Shown here: piece after piece, positions 17,670 through 26,637 of the stretch
Numbering within the stretch: the stretch's first letter is position 1
Layout of the letters: every line of letters begins with the position of its first letter
Source of the DNA: an uncultured Chitinophagaceae bacterium
GTDB lineage: Bacteria > Bacteroidota > Bacteroidia > Chitinophagales > Chitinophagaceae
Assembly (NCBI GenBank): GCA_937862815.1
Contig: CALMED010000027.1
Span: forward strand, 1 to 64,000
Direction of reading: 5' to 3'
DNA length: 64,000 nucleotides
Notes under the pieces: generated by a model
The model's input: only the letters and a program-made list of their open reading frames with translations
The model's database searches: none
Told to the model about the DNA's origin: nothing
Translations under genes and position numbers: made by a program

Positions 17670-18704
17670 TTACGGGCTTACAAAGTTCAGGCTTACATTG
17701 AAATAGAACGGGTTGCCCAGTTTGCCCTCGTACCAGCGTAAATTATCTTTCCGGGCATCGTATTCGTTCATGGCATCGAAGCGGTAGTTGTACCGGAGAC
17801 CCGCCTGCAGGTTGAGCCAGAAGAATCCACTTAGTTTTTTGTCCCACATAATGCGGGGCTTCACTTCGCCGCGCTGTACAAACAATTCGCCGCGGACAGG
17901 TTCATAAGGAGCCGACATCCAGTACTGGTTGCCTTCCAGTTCAAAACCCAGCTGCAGGATGTTGGACGTGGAAATATTGTACCGCAAATGACCACGGGCG
18001 GGCAGTAACAACTCCATGCCCCAGCGGTCGTTGAACGTGCGGTTCCAGAACAGGACGGGCACATAAATCAACTGGCCGGCCCGGTAGGTGCGGGCAATAC
18101 CCGTACCAACCATATTCTTTTCTGAAGTCTTCCATCCATAGATCGCGGTGGCCGAATAGGTCATGGCCTTGCTGTTGATGGCAGATAACTGTTCAAACGC
18201 ACCATTCAGATCGGCGCTGGCCTGCAGGATCAGGAAATTCTTTTCATTGAGGGGCTTGAACACCGTGGTATTTATGCCGGCTGTATGCAGTCCGCTGGCT
18301 TCGAGTCGCTTGCCAAACGCATTGGTAGTAGCTCCATCGAGGCGGTAACCGCTGAACATATAATTCGCGCCCAACTGCCAGATGACTTTGTTGGTGGACA
18401 CCACGGGAATGTTCACCTGGGCCCGCAGCCCCCCTACCCGGCGCATCCGGAGATCCTGCATGGCAGGCAACATTCCTCCCAGTGGTACATCCGGCATATC
18501 AAACCCACCGTGGTATTCGTACCCGATGCTCACAATGCGGTTGGGGGTTTGGTTCAGCACCTTCTGGGTGGCATAGCGTTTCACGCCCTGGGCGTCGCCA
18601 AACTGGCTGTAATCCATATCATCCACCCCGCTGGTATCGGTCACCTGGGCAATACCCGTAGCTGTGATGGTGCAAAAGAAAGCGGCAAACAAAAACGATT
18701 TCAT
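17670..18704 (-). CDS. Outer-membrane beta-barrel protein, DUF6268-like
   Basis: A 344-residue protein with a signal peptide (MKSFLFAAFFCTITATGIAQ). Alternating hydrophobic and polar residues, aromatic girdles and a C-terminal aromatic-containing strand (FYFNVSLNFVSP) point to an outer-membrane barrel. The overall pattern resembles the DUF6268 family, which I propose tentatively. ATG 18704 is chosen, 25 codons inside the longest frame, because the signal peptide begins there and a TAnnTTTG box (18722-18729) lies just upstream. It stands alone. The cargo or function is unknown. Confidence 0.75.
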   Translation of the reverse strand: MKSFLFAAFFCTITATGIAQVTDTSGVDDMDYSQFGDAQGVKRYATQKVLNQTPNRIVSIGYEYHGGFDMPDVPLGGMLPAMQDLRMRRVGGLRAQVNIPVVSTNKVIWQLGANYMFSGYRLDGATTNAFGKRLEASGLHTAGINTTVFKPLNEKNFLILQASADLNGAFEQLSAINSKAMTYSATAIYGWKTSEKNMVGTGIARTYRAGQLIYVPVLFWNRTFNDRWGMELLLPARGHLRYNISTSNILQLGFELEGNQYWMSAPYEPVRGELFVQRGEVKPRIMWDKKLSGFFWLNLQAGLRYNYRFDAMNEYDARKDNLRWYEGKLGNPFYFNVSLNFVSP

Positions 18705-18721
18705 ATGTGTGATTAAGGGTT

Positions 18722-18729
18722 CAAAAATA
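18722..18729 (-). promoter_or_regulatory. Bacteroidota -7 box of the DUF6268-like gene
   Basis: TATTTTTG on the minus strand matches TAnnTTTG and lies 17 bases before the chosen ATG. It supports the short start. Confidence 0.5.
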
Positions 18730-18763
18730 AAGATAACCGCAACACGCAGAAGCCTGCCTCTTC

Positions 18764-20134
18764 CTACCCCGGTAACCATTGCACGGAGGCCGGCTTCTGC
18801 AGGGCGTACTTATGCAGCAGGTTGCGAACGGCATCGTATTCGGGGTATGGCGTCAGGCGTTCCCGCAGTTCGGCGCCCGATTGCACTTCCTGGTCACGCG
18901 GCAGGTATCCCATCCCATAAAACCGGCCCTGGTCCATAAGAATGCAGGCATCGGAATCATCAAACCACGACGGCTCCCGGATGGCGAAGCTGGGCAGGGA
19001 GCCGGTAGCTGCGTCCAGAGCCACCCGGAGCCGCCCGTTATAACTTTCGGGGGATTCCGCACCCTGGCAGGCGCTACTACAGTGTGGCGCAACACAGGAT
19101 TCGTTTCCCGTCCGGTCAATAAAGCAACGCTTGTAACAAAGTGCGTGAGCATCTGCAAAACGACGCAGTGCCCCCCGTGCCTCGGTGGGGTTAAAGAAGA
19201 GCTGTACTGCCGGCAGGTGCCGCCGCTTGCGATCTACCGCCAGCCGCAGGTAGCCGCCGTTATCTTCATAGATGTACCACCCATAGGCGGCCTCCGGTTG
19301 TTTGGTGGCTTTGTTGTATTTGGGCCATAGGCGCTTGATTTCAACTGCCTCCAGCACCGAAGCCATGAGGCCGGTACCACAGACCCGGTAGGAAATACGG
19401 TGAATGTTGCGGATGAATTCCTGCCGCTGGCGGGTGGCGTTATTGGTGGAAAAATGACCCAGCACCCGTTGTTTGAGCCGCACCGCCTTCCCCACGTAAA
19501 TCACCTTTCCTTTTGCGTCGTGAAAGTAATAAACCCCCGGGCCGACCGGCAGCCGCTCCACCTCCTCGCGGTTCACAAAAAGGGGCAGGTTGTGTTCGCC
19601 CGACTGGCGGGAAAGCAGGGTGTGGCGGATGTTGTTCACATCCTTGCTGCAGAGGAGTTCAAACAGCTGCACGGTAGCCTGGGCATCACCGGTGGCCCGG
19701 TGGCGGTGTTGCAGGGGGATGGAGAGATGCCGGCACAGGTTGCCAAGGCTGTAGGAGGGTAAGCCGGGCAGCAGTTTGCGGCTGTACCGCACTGTGCACA
19801 GCTTTTTGCAATTAAGCTGAAAACCATTTGCCTGCAGGTGATGCAACAGGAAGGAATAGTCGAAATTGACATTGTGCGCCACAAACACTTTGCCCTGCAA
19901 AAGCCCGTACAACCGCGGTGCCAGATCCTCAAAGCGAGGAGCCAGGGCCACCATTTCTTCGGTAATGCCGGTAAGGCGCTGAATAAAGTAGGGAATGGAT
20001 TGCCCGGGATTAACCAGGGTTTCGAATCGGTCCACCACCCGCTGCCCGTCGTGGATGTACACGGCAATCTCGGTGATCCCGTTGCCGGCAGCATGCCCCC
20101 CGGTAGTTTCAATATCGGTGATCGCGTACAGCAT
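18764..20134 (-). CDS. DEDDh exonuclease fused to a GIY-YIG (UvrC-like) nuclease
   Basis: A 456-residue two-nuclease fusion. Residues about 1-165 are a DnaQ-like 3'-5' exonuclease with Exo I DIETTG (Asp7, Glu9), Exo II in HNVNFDYSFL, and HRATGDAQA giving the DEDDh His-Asp pair. Residues about 197-277 are a GIY-YIG domain (GPGVYYF, VIYVGKA, Arg in RVLGHF, and the conserved Glu in VLEAVEIK). A Cys-rich patch and a C-terminal domain of unknown function follow. The combination is known in other bacteria as a UvrC/Cho-related repair protein. The start at ATG 20134 is chosen because the exonuclease fold begins there. Confidence 0.9.
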   Translation of the reverse strand: MLYAITDIETTGGHAAGNGITEIAVYIHDGQRVVDRFETLVNPGQSIPYFIQRLTGITEEMVALAPRFEDLAPRLYGLLQGKVFVAHNVNFDYSFLLHHLQANGFQLNCKKLCTVRYSRKLLPGLPSYSLGNLCRHLSIPLQHRHRATGDAQATVQLFELLCSKDVNNIRHTLLSRQSGEHNLPLFVNREEVERLPVGPGVYYFHDAKGKVIYVGKAVRLKQRVLGHFSTNNATRQRQEFIRNIHRISYRVCGTGLMASVLEAVEIKRLWPKYNKATKQPEAAYGWYIYEDNGGYLRLAVDRKRRHLPAVQLFFNPTEARGALRRFADAHALCYKRCFIDRTGNESCVAPHCSSACQGAESPESYNGRLRVALDAATGSLPSFAIREPSWFDDSDACILMDQGRFYGMGYLPRDQEVQSGAELRERLTPYPEYDAVRNLLHKYALQKPASVQWLPG

Positions 20135-20229
20135 TTTGCTAAAAAGTGAATAAAAATGGTACAATCCTTAGAATTTCACCTACTTTTTTTTGCAGTCCTG
20201 AATTTTTTGCTTTAAATTAGCGATTATAC

Positions 20230-20241
20230 GAACGATCGTTC
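20230..20241. promoter_or_regulatory. 12-base perfect palindrome
   Basis: GAACGATCGTTC is a perfect palindrome in the gap between the exonuclease fusion and the 35-codon frame. It may be an operator, but a single copy of this length can be chance. Confidence 0.25.
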
Positions 20242-20318
20242 CTTCCACGTTCGTTACGTCCGATCCGATACCTCTTGATTACCGGTTCATTAATTCTGTA
20301 ACTTAAAACTGGTAACAC

Positions 20319-20426
20319 ATGTCTACGAATCACTACCACATGAGTGAATCCACCAAGCAGGTCCTGATTGTGATCGCTTTCTTTACAACAGTTGCCCTGG
20401 TGACTTATTTCATCTTCAGCAGCTGA
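20319..20426 (+). CDS. 35-residue single-pass membrane peptide
   Basis: The frame starts MSTNHYHMSESTKQ, continues with one hydrophobic helix (VLIVIAFFTTVALVTYFIF) and ends at TGA. A short polar N-terminus, a single helix and a hydrophilic end are typical of bacterial small membrane proteins. It sits in its own intergenic space with a terminator about 70 bases downstream, which supports a real transcript. Function is unknown. I find no familiar family name for it. Confidence 0.6.
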   Translation: MSTNHYHMSESTKQVLIVIAFFTTVALVTYFIFSS

Positions 20427-20495
20427 TTGCCTATGGGTTGAACTCTACTTAAGTGGCTGCACACCGCTGCAGCGCATAATTTTTTTCTCTTTTCC

Positions 20496-20518
20496 AAAGC
20501 CCCCTGGCGGGGCTTTTT
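20496..20518 (+). terminator. Rho-independent terminator before valS
   Basis: AAAGCCCC pairs with GGGGCTTT around loop CTGGC, and the T run continues past the stem. It separates the 35-residue peptide gene from valS. Confidence 0.8.
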
Positions 20519-20552
20519 GCGTATACCCTTCCGAACGCTTTCCTCCTTTCCT

Positions 20553-20560
20553 TAACTTTG
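20553..20560 (+). promoter_or_regulatory. Bacteroidota -7 box of valS
   Basis: TAACTTTG matches TAnnTTTG. The predicted transcript start is near 20567, which excludes the upstream TTG at 20558 as a start codon and supports ATG 20588. Confidence 0.6.
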
Positions 20561-20587
20561 CCGACCTTTTTAACACAGTTACTGGCA

Positions 20588-23212
20588 ATGGAACTCAGCA
20601 AAAACTTCAACCACGGCCCGGCCGAAGAAGCCTGGTACCGGCACTGGATCGCCCGTGGATATTTCACCAGCAAACCTGACGAACGGGAACCCTACGCCGT
20701 TGTGATTCCCCCTCCGAACGTTACGGGGGTACTGCACATGGGGCATTGCCTGAACAATACCATCCAGGACATCCTGGTGCGGCGGGCCCGCATGCAGGGG
20801 AAAAATGCCTGCTGGGTGCCGGGTACCGACCACGCTTCCATTGCCACCGAAGCCAAAGTGGTGCAGCAACTGCGGGAAAAGGGCCTTCAGAAAGCTGCCA
20901 TGGGCCGCGAAGAGTTCCTGCAGCATGCCTGGGAATGGAAGGAAAAGTACGGCGGCATCATCCTGCAACAGCTGAAGAAGCTGGGATGCAGTCTCGACTG
21001 GGACCGCACCACCTTCACCATGGACCCCGACTACTATCAATCGGTCATCAACGTATTTGTTGACCTGTACAACAAGGGCTACATCTACCGCGGCAAACGC
21101 ATGATCAACTGGGATGTAAAGGCCAAAACAGCGCTCAGCGATGAGGAGGTGATCCGCAAGCAAACCCAACAGAAACTCTACCATCTCCGGTACCGTCTCG
21201 ATACCGGCCACAACAGCCCTGCTTTCATCACCATTGCCACCGTACGGCCCGAAACCATCATGGGCGATACCGCCATCTGTGTGCATCCGGACGATGAACG
21301 CTACCGGCACCTCCACGGCACATTTGCTTTTGTGCCACTGATCAACCGCCGCATCCCCATCATCACCGACGAATACGTGGCCATGGACTTCGGCACCGGC
21401 GCCCTGAAAGTGACCCCGGCGCACGACGTGAACGACTACCAGCTGGGACAAAAGCACCAGCTGGAGGTCATTGATATTTTCAACGACGACGGAACTATCA
21501 GCGAAGCCGCACAGATACTCGTGGGAGAAGAGCGTTTTGCCGCCCGCAAGAAAATCACGGGATTGCTGGAAGAAGCCGGCCACCTCTTGAAAACAGAAGA
21601 CTACACCAGTGAAGTGGGCTACAGCGAACGGACCGATGTGGTGGTGGAGCCCCGCCTCAGCCTGCAGTGGTGGGTGGACATGAAAAAAATTGCCGGTCCG
21701 GCACTCGATGTAGTAGTGAACGACGAGATCCGCTTTTACCCCGCCAAATTCAAAAACCTGTACCGGCACTGGATGGAAAACATCAAAGACTGGTGCATCA
21801 GCCGGCAGTTGTGGTGGGGACACCGCATACCCGCCTGGTACGATGAAGATGGCACCGTGTATGTTGCTCCCAACCTGGACGCTATTCATGCACAGCATCC
21901 TGAAACAAAAAACCGGGTACTGCAGCAGGACGAAGACTGTCTCGATACCTGGTTCTCCTCCTGGCTCTGGCCCTTTGAAGTGTTTAAGGGATACAGCAAC
22001 CCTGGCAACGCCGATGTACAGTACTATTATCCCACACAGACCCTTGTAACTGCGCCCGAGATCATTTTCTTCTGGGTGGCACGCATGATCATGGCCGGTA
22101 TGGAATACCAGCATACCATCCCCTTCCGGGAAGTGTATTTCACGGGTATCGTTCGCGACAAGCAGGGACGCAAAATGAGCAAAAGCCTGGGCAACTCCCC
22201 TGACTTGCTGCAGTTGATTGACCAGTACGGCGCCGATGCCTGCCGTTTCGGTATCATGATTGCATCCCCGGCCGGAAACGATCTGCTCTGGGATGAAAGT
22301 ACCAACGAGCAGGGACGTAATTTCAACAACAAAATCTGGAACGCACTCCGCCTCGTGAAGATGTGGGAAGCGAACGGTCTTGTGCCGGAAAGTACCGGTG
22401 TTGACAACAATGCCTTTGCGGCAGACTGGTTTGAGCAACGCCTCCGGGAAGCCCGAATGGAAATTGAGGAGCTCTTTAAGGAGTTCCGGTTGAGCGAAGC
22501 GCTTAAAACCATCTACTCCCTCATCTGGGACGATTTCTGCAGCTGGTACCTTGAATGGGTGAAACCCGCACCCGGCACCCAAATAGGCAGTACACTGTAC
22601 AACAAAACAGTTGTCTTCTTTGAAGAACTGATGCAGCTCCTGCATCCCTTCATGCCCTTCATCACCGAAGAAGTGTATCATAGCCTGCAACAGCGGGAAG
22701 CGGGAGATGACCTCACCATCCGGCAACAACCGCCGGTGCAGGAGGCGGAGTCCCCCCTGCTGCAAACCGGAATCCTGCTCAAAGAAGTGATTACCGCCCT
22801 GCGGGATGTGCGGGTAAAAAACCAACTGAAGCAAAAAGATGCGGTTGAACTGTTCGTGGAATCAGCCGATCCGGGCAAATTTGAAGCGGTGGCATCCATC
22901 CTCTGCCGGCAGGTGAACGCAACATCCCTTCAGTACGTTAGCCAGCCGGTAGCCGGCTCACTCTCCACTGTTGTGCAGAAAGATAAGTTCTACATCAGCA
23001 CCGGTATGGAAGTGGATACCACGCAGCAAAAAGAACAACTGCTGAAAGACCTGGATTACCTGAAAGGTTTTCTTGTATCCGTGGAGAAAAAACTCAGCAA
23101 CGAGCGGTTTGTACAAAATGCGAAACCGGAGGTGGTGGAGCTGGAGCGGAGAAAAAAAGCCGACGCGGAAGCAAAAATCCAAGCGCTGGAAGAAAGCCTG
23201 CAATCACTTTGA
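20588..23212 (+). CDS. valS: Valyl-tRNA synthetase
   Basis: ValS charges tRNA-Val and edits threonine. The class I signatures are present: HMGH in NVTGVLHMGHCLNN and KMSKS in GRKMSKSLGNSPD. The editing domain follows with TVRPETIMGDTA. The C-terminal coiled coil of ValS is also present (LKDLDYLKGFL onward to the end). Length is 874 residues, normal for the family. The start is fixed by the promoter box at 20553-20560 and by the family N-terminus (MELSKNFNHGPAEEAWY). Confidence 0.97.
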   Translation: MELSKNFNHGPAEEAWYRHWIARGYFTSKPDEREPYAVVIPPPNVTGVLHMGHCLNNTIQDILVRRARMQGKNACWVPGTDHASIATEAKVVQQLREKGLQKAAMGREEFLQHAWEWKEKYGGIILQQLKKLGCSLDWDRTTFTMDPDYYQSVINVFVDLYNKGYIYRGKRMINWDVKAKTALSDEEVIRKQTQQKLYHLRYRLDTGHNSPAFITIATVRPETIMGDTAICVHPDDERYRHLHGTFAFVPLINRRIPIITDEYVAMDFGTGALKVTPAHDVNDYQLGQKHQLEVIDIFNDDGTISEAAQILVGEERFAARKKITGLLEEAGHLLKTEDYTSEVGYSERTDVVVEPRLSLQWWVDMKKIAGPALDVVVNDEIRFYPAKFKNLYRHWMENIKDWCISRQLWWGHRIPAWYDEDGTVYVAPNLDAIHAQHPETKNRVLQQDEDCLDTWFSSWLWPFEVFKGYSNPGNADVQYYYPTQTLVTAPEIIFFWVARMIMAGMEYQHTIPFREVYFTGIVRDKQGRKMSKSLGNSPDLLQLIDQYGADACRFGIMIASPAGNDLLWDESTNEQGRNFNNKIWNALRLVKMWEANGLVPESTGVDNNAFAADWFEQRLREARMEIEELFKEFRLSEALKTIYSLIWDDFCSWYLEWVKPAPGTQIGSTLYNKTVVFFEELMQLLHPFMPFITEEVYHSLQQREAGDDLTIRQQPPVQEAESPLLQTGILLKEVITALRDVRVKNQLKQKDAVELFVESADPGKFEAVASILCRQVNATSLQYVSQPVAGSLSTVVQKDKFYISTGMEVDTTQQKEQLLKDLDYLKGFLVSVEKKLSNERFVQNAKPEVVELERRKKADAEAKIQALEESLQSL

Positions 23213-23281
23213 TGCCCCTTCGCTTGTTAAGGTTCCGGTAAACCGGCAATAGATACGCTGATTTTGCGTTAATTTGATTCC

Positions 23282-23749
23282 ATGCGGCTTACAGCACATA
23301 TCATCTGCCTGCTGATGCTGGTCCTGCTGGCCGGGTCCATGCCAGTGCAGGCACAGCAGAAACCGGCACCCAAACTCACCCCGCCGGTTCTGCAAAGTTT
23401 CTGGGGCTACACCAAAGGCGGTGAACTGCCGCTGGAGATGGTGTTGCAACTGGTTGATTCGAGTGTGTGGGTAATCAGCGACAAAAAAGAGCGCATGCGC
23501 ATTTCGCGTTTCATCCTGCTCTACCGCAGCAAAGACCGGTACGAAGACGAAGAAACAGGCGCCATCCGCAGCCGGTTCAACTCCAGTTCCGTACAGGTGA
23601 ACAACACAGCCTTGTTGCCGGAGCGCTGGCGCAAAACGCTCTACGAAAACATCAAGAAAGAAGACGAACTCTACATTTCCGACATCATCGTCCGCGACCG
23701 CAACAACGAATACCTGAAAGCGCCGGATATCAGGATCATTATCCGCTAA
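23282..23749 (+). CDS. Secreted hypothetical protein, 155 residues
   Basis: The protein has a signal peptide (about residues 1-24, ending VQAQ) and then a compact beta-rich domain. The last 40 residues (ENIKKEDELYISDIIVRD onward) faintly resemble the C-terminal domain of the gliding-secretion protein GldM, but the match is by eye and weak. The gene follows valS by about 70 bases and is convergent with the large metallopeptidase-like gene. I do not assign a function. Confidence 0.65.
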   Translation: MRLTAHIICLLMLVLLAGSMPVQAQQKPAPKLTPPVLQSFWGYTKGGELPLEMVLQLVDSSVWVISDKKERMRISRFILLYRSKDRYEDEETGAIRSRFNSSSVQVNNTALLPERWRKTLYENIKKEDELYISDIIVRDRNNEYLKAPDIRIIIR

Positions 23750-23759
23750 GGCAATTCCC

Positions 23760-26573
23760 TCAGAACAATTCCAGCGGCAGAATCACTTCAAACCGGTTGC
23801 CTCCCCGTTGCCCCGTCACCAGGTCGCGGTCGAGTAAACGACTGTACCGTACACCCAATGTGAACGGGAAATTATTCCAGAAACGCATATCGGTATACAG
23901 TTCCGCCCCGGCCGACCGGAACAGGTAAGTAATACCCGTGCGCAGGCTCCTGGACTGTGTATAATCGTAAAACAGGTTAGAGCGCACCCGCAACAGATAC
24001 ACCAGTTGTGCGAAGCCCGCATCGGGATAGAGCAGCGGCAGGTGATAGTTGGCGCTCAGCCGCCAGTTTCGCGGGAAGTTGATGACGTTGTAACCGCGTG
24101 CAAACGGGAAGCTGTTGCTGAAACGTCCGCCCCGTATGGTATCCCTGCTTTGCACCGATGCAAATAAAAGGAGATGATGATTACGAAATAACCCCGGCAT
24201 GTACCAGCCGGCGTTGGCAAAAAACTGGTTGCCGGTTGGGCCGTCAAACGTTTGGCGGTACTGCACCCGGTACACCTGAGCCCAGTTGGGAAAGATCTGC
24301 TGGCGGGCCCGCTGGCTTTGCTGTATCCAGCGCAGGTTGAGGTTGTAATACCTGAAATCCTCGTTGGGGATCAGGTTCTTGGCTAACCCGGTAAATTGAA
24401 GCTGGTCGAAGTGCAACGAACCCTGCAATAAAAGATTCTTAAACGATGTACCATGGGTGAAATTGAAGGGCAGGCTAACCCCCACATTCACGTTTGATTG
24501 GTTCCAGGTAATGAGCGTATCGGGTGTAAGCCGGGCACTGCGGTGCCAGGTCTGAGAACCGCCCAGGCTCAGCACGGGGAACAAGCCGCCATACAACATT
24601 GTGGCACTGACCTGGTGCGATTGTTCGTTGCGGTTGTAGTTGTAACCGTATTGCGCCACCAGGGTATTAAGAATGTTCTCGCTGAAGAAATCAATGCCGT
24701 AATCGGGCTCTTCCAGGAAAGGACGCCAGCTGTGCAGGTTGAACAGGCGGAAAGCCGGGTTGTACCGGGTAAGCGGAGCAGTGGAAACCGGCACTTCCCG
24801 TAACAGGTTATCATATGCCTGCACTTTTCCGGCGGGTACATACAAGTCCGGCAACGCGGTGGGAGCTTCCACCTGTTGCAGGGAACCGGCCGCCAGGGTT
24901 CGGCGCTGCAGCAGGTAACCATCCGAACTCCAGCTGGTAAAGACCAGTTGGTGCCGGTTGGCATCAAACGCAGCCTGGTAGTTGCCATTGGGCAGCTCCG
25001 CTGCAAGGAACAGTTCGCCGGTTGATACCCGCATGAGGTACAGCACATCGGTGCCGTTACGCGGAGCGGTGAACAAAACCGAATCGCCCATTACCTGCAC
25101 ATAAGCCAGGGGACGGTTGGCAAACGGCAGGAGCACCGTTGACGCAGCCGTGCTGAGATCGGTTCGCAGGAGGGCCATTTCTCCTTTGTTGTTGCGCACC
25201 GCACTGATGACGCTGTTTCCGTCGCTGCTGAAGCGGGGATAGGTGAACAGCAGGCTGTCGGGGTTGGGTAACACCCGCACCGCCGCCCCATCGGTGGGAA
25301 CCAGGTGGAGGGCCGACTGCATATCCGTGCCGCTGTGCACCGCCACCACCTGCGAACCGTCGGGCGACAGGTCGGGCATGAAGAGACGGGTGTTGCGGGT
25401 GAGTGTACGCACCACATCTGATTGCAGGTCCCAAATCCTTATCTCTGAAAAATCTTTCCAGCCCCAACGCGGATGCGGGCGGTATGCCGTATAAACAACA
25501 GTTCCGTTGCGATAGGAATAATATTGTTCCGATGTGATATCCTTTACCCGCAGCAGGGTTTCATTACCGGCCGTATCGATGCGGAACCAGGCCGGCACCT
25601 GTCGATATGCCGTTTTCAGCACCAGGAGGCTTCCCTGCGGCTCCACAAAGGGATATTGATAGAACTGCACATTGTTTTTCTGTGCGGCGGTGAGGGGAGC
25701 CGGCACCTGCCGGGCCGCACTGTCGGCCTGCATTTTCAAGCGGTACGAATCAAAGGTACTCTGCACAAACTGCTTATACGAAAGACCCGTATGCCGCCGC
25801 ACTGCTCTCTGAAACGGGTAGATGAGCCCTTTTAAATCAAGCGCGTCGGACGTAATGCGGCTCCAGATCGTATCACCATATACCTGCCGTGCGTGTGTCA
25901 CCAGCAGGTAGCCCAGGTCATAGTGACTGGGAACATAATGCCGCAGCGATCCGTTTCGGAGTTTTTGAAACGAGTAATTTCGTTTGTCCATCCAGAGCGA
26001 CCGGTACCCATTATAAAAATGCGGCAACCGACCCCTTCCCTGCGGCGTACTCACCGTTTCCTGCCACACTGCATCGCCTTCCCAAAACCAGTCGGGCACC
26101 GCGGCCCCCATGGCCACTGCCTGCCCTTCCTGCCCCAGGAAAATGCCCATGAGACGCTGAAAGCCGCGGTTGAAGTTGGAAAACTGTTCTATGTGCCGGA
26201 ACTCATGCACAGTAAGAGTATGGTGCCAGGGCAGGGAAGTGAGCTCGAGGTTGGTGAGATCGGGCATCATAAAAAACTCACTACGGCGGGGAGCAAGCCC
26301 CACGTAAGCATTGGAGAGCGTGGTCTGGTTTTGCAGCACCACATCATATTTCATCAACTTACGCCCGAGCGATGCGGGCGACTGCCGCGCCAGCAGGTGG
26401 GTAAGGCCGGCTACCTCCCGCGCCTGCGGTTCGAGTTCTTTGGGAAAAATTATCCGCACTGTGTCGGAGTTCAGCTGGTAGAACTTCAGACGTGCAGGAT
26501 TACCGCCAAACACCTGGGCCTGCAGTTGCTGCCCAAGGCCGGAGAAAAACAAAAGAAGAGTGAGCAATCGCAT
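23760..26573 (-). CDS. Large secreted gluzincin-like protein with beta-propeller and C-terminal barrel
   Basis: A 937-residue exported protein built of three visible parts. After the signal peptide (ending QLQAQ) a gluzincin-type protease domain has the zinc motif HEFRH (His123, Glu124, His127) and a downstream WFWEGDA with the third ligand Glu165. The middle has TolB/WD-like propeller repeats (PDLSPDGSQVV, YPRFSSDGNSVI). The last 300 or so residues are rich in aromatic beta strands typical of an outer-membrane barrel and end in LPLELF. It may be a surface-anchored protease whose propeller binds the substrate. The gene is convergent with the 155-residue gene and divergent from prsW. The family name is not certain; the architecture is what I can support. 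Confidence 0.8.
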   Translation of the reverse strand: MRLLTLLLFFSGLGQQLQAQVFGGNPARLKFYQLNSDTVRIIFPKELEPQAREVAGLTHLLARQSPASLGRKLMKYDVVLQNQTTLSNAYVGLAPRRSEFFMMPDLTNLELTSLPWHHTLTVHEFRHIEQFSNFNRGFQRLMGIFLGQEGQAVAMGAAVPDWFWEGDAVWQETVSTPQGRGRLPHFYNGYRSLWMDKRNYSFQKLRNGSLRHYVPSHYDLGYLLVTHARQVYGDTIWSRITSDALDLKGLIYPFQRAVRRHTGLSYKQFVQSTFDSYRLKMQADSAARQVPAPLTAAQKNNVQFYQYPFVEPQGSLLVLKTAYRQVPAWFRIDTAGNETLLRVKDITSEQYYSYRNGTVVYTAYRPHPRWGWKDFSEIRIWDLQSDVVRTLTRNTRLFMPDLSPDGSQVVAVHSGTDMQSALHLVPTDGAAVRVLPNPDSLLFTYPRFSSDGNSVISAVRNNKGEMALLRTDLSTAASTVLLPFANRPLAYVQVMGDSVLFTAPRNGTDVLYLMRVSTGELFLAAELPNGNYQAAFDANRHQLVFTSWSSDGYLLQRRTLAAGSLQQVEAPTALPDLYVPAGKVQAYDNLLREVPVSTAPLTRYNPAFRLFNLHSWRPFLEEPDYGIDFFSENILNTLVAQYGYNYNRNEQSHQVSATMLYGGLFPVLSLGGSQTWHRSARLTPDTLITWNQSNVNVGVSLPFNFTHGTSFKNLLLQGSLHFDQLQFTGLAKNLIPNEDFRYYNLNLRWIQQSQRARQQIFPNWAQVYRVQYRQTFDGPTGNQFFANAGWYMPGLFRNHHLLLFASVQSRDTIRGGRFSNSFPFARGYNVINFPRNWRLSANYHLPLLYPDAGFAQLVYLLRVRSNLFYDYTQSRSLRTGITYLFRSAGAELYTDMRFWNNFPFTLGVRYSRLLDRDLVTGQRGGNRFEVILPLELF

Positions 26574-26637
26574 AACGGTAAACTATTATCCGGTAGCAAA
26601 TTACGATGAACAATTATCTTTAGCGAAAGTTTGCCGC

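Noticed and set aside
20579..22834. 751-codon open frame antisense to valS
   Set aside because: ValS has every catalytic motif on the plus strand; the antisense frame shows no motif, signal peptide or promoter.
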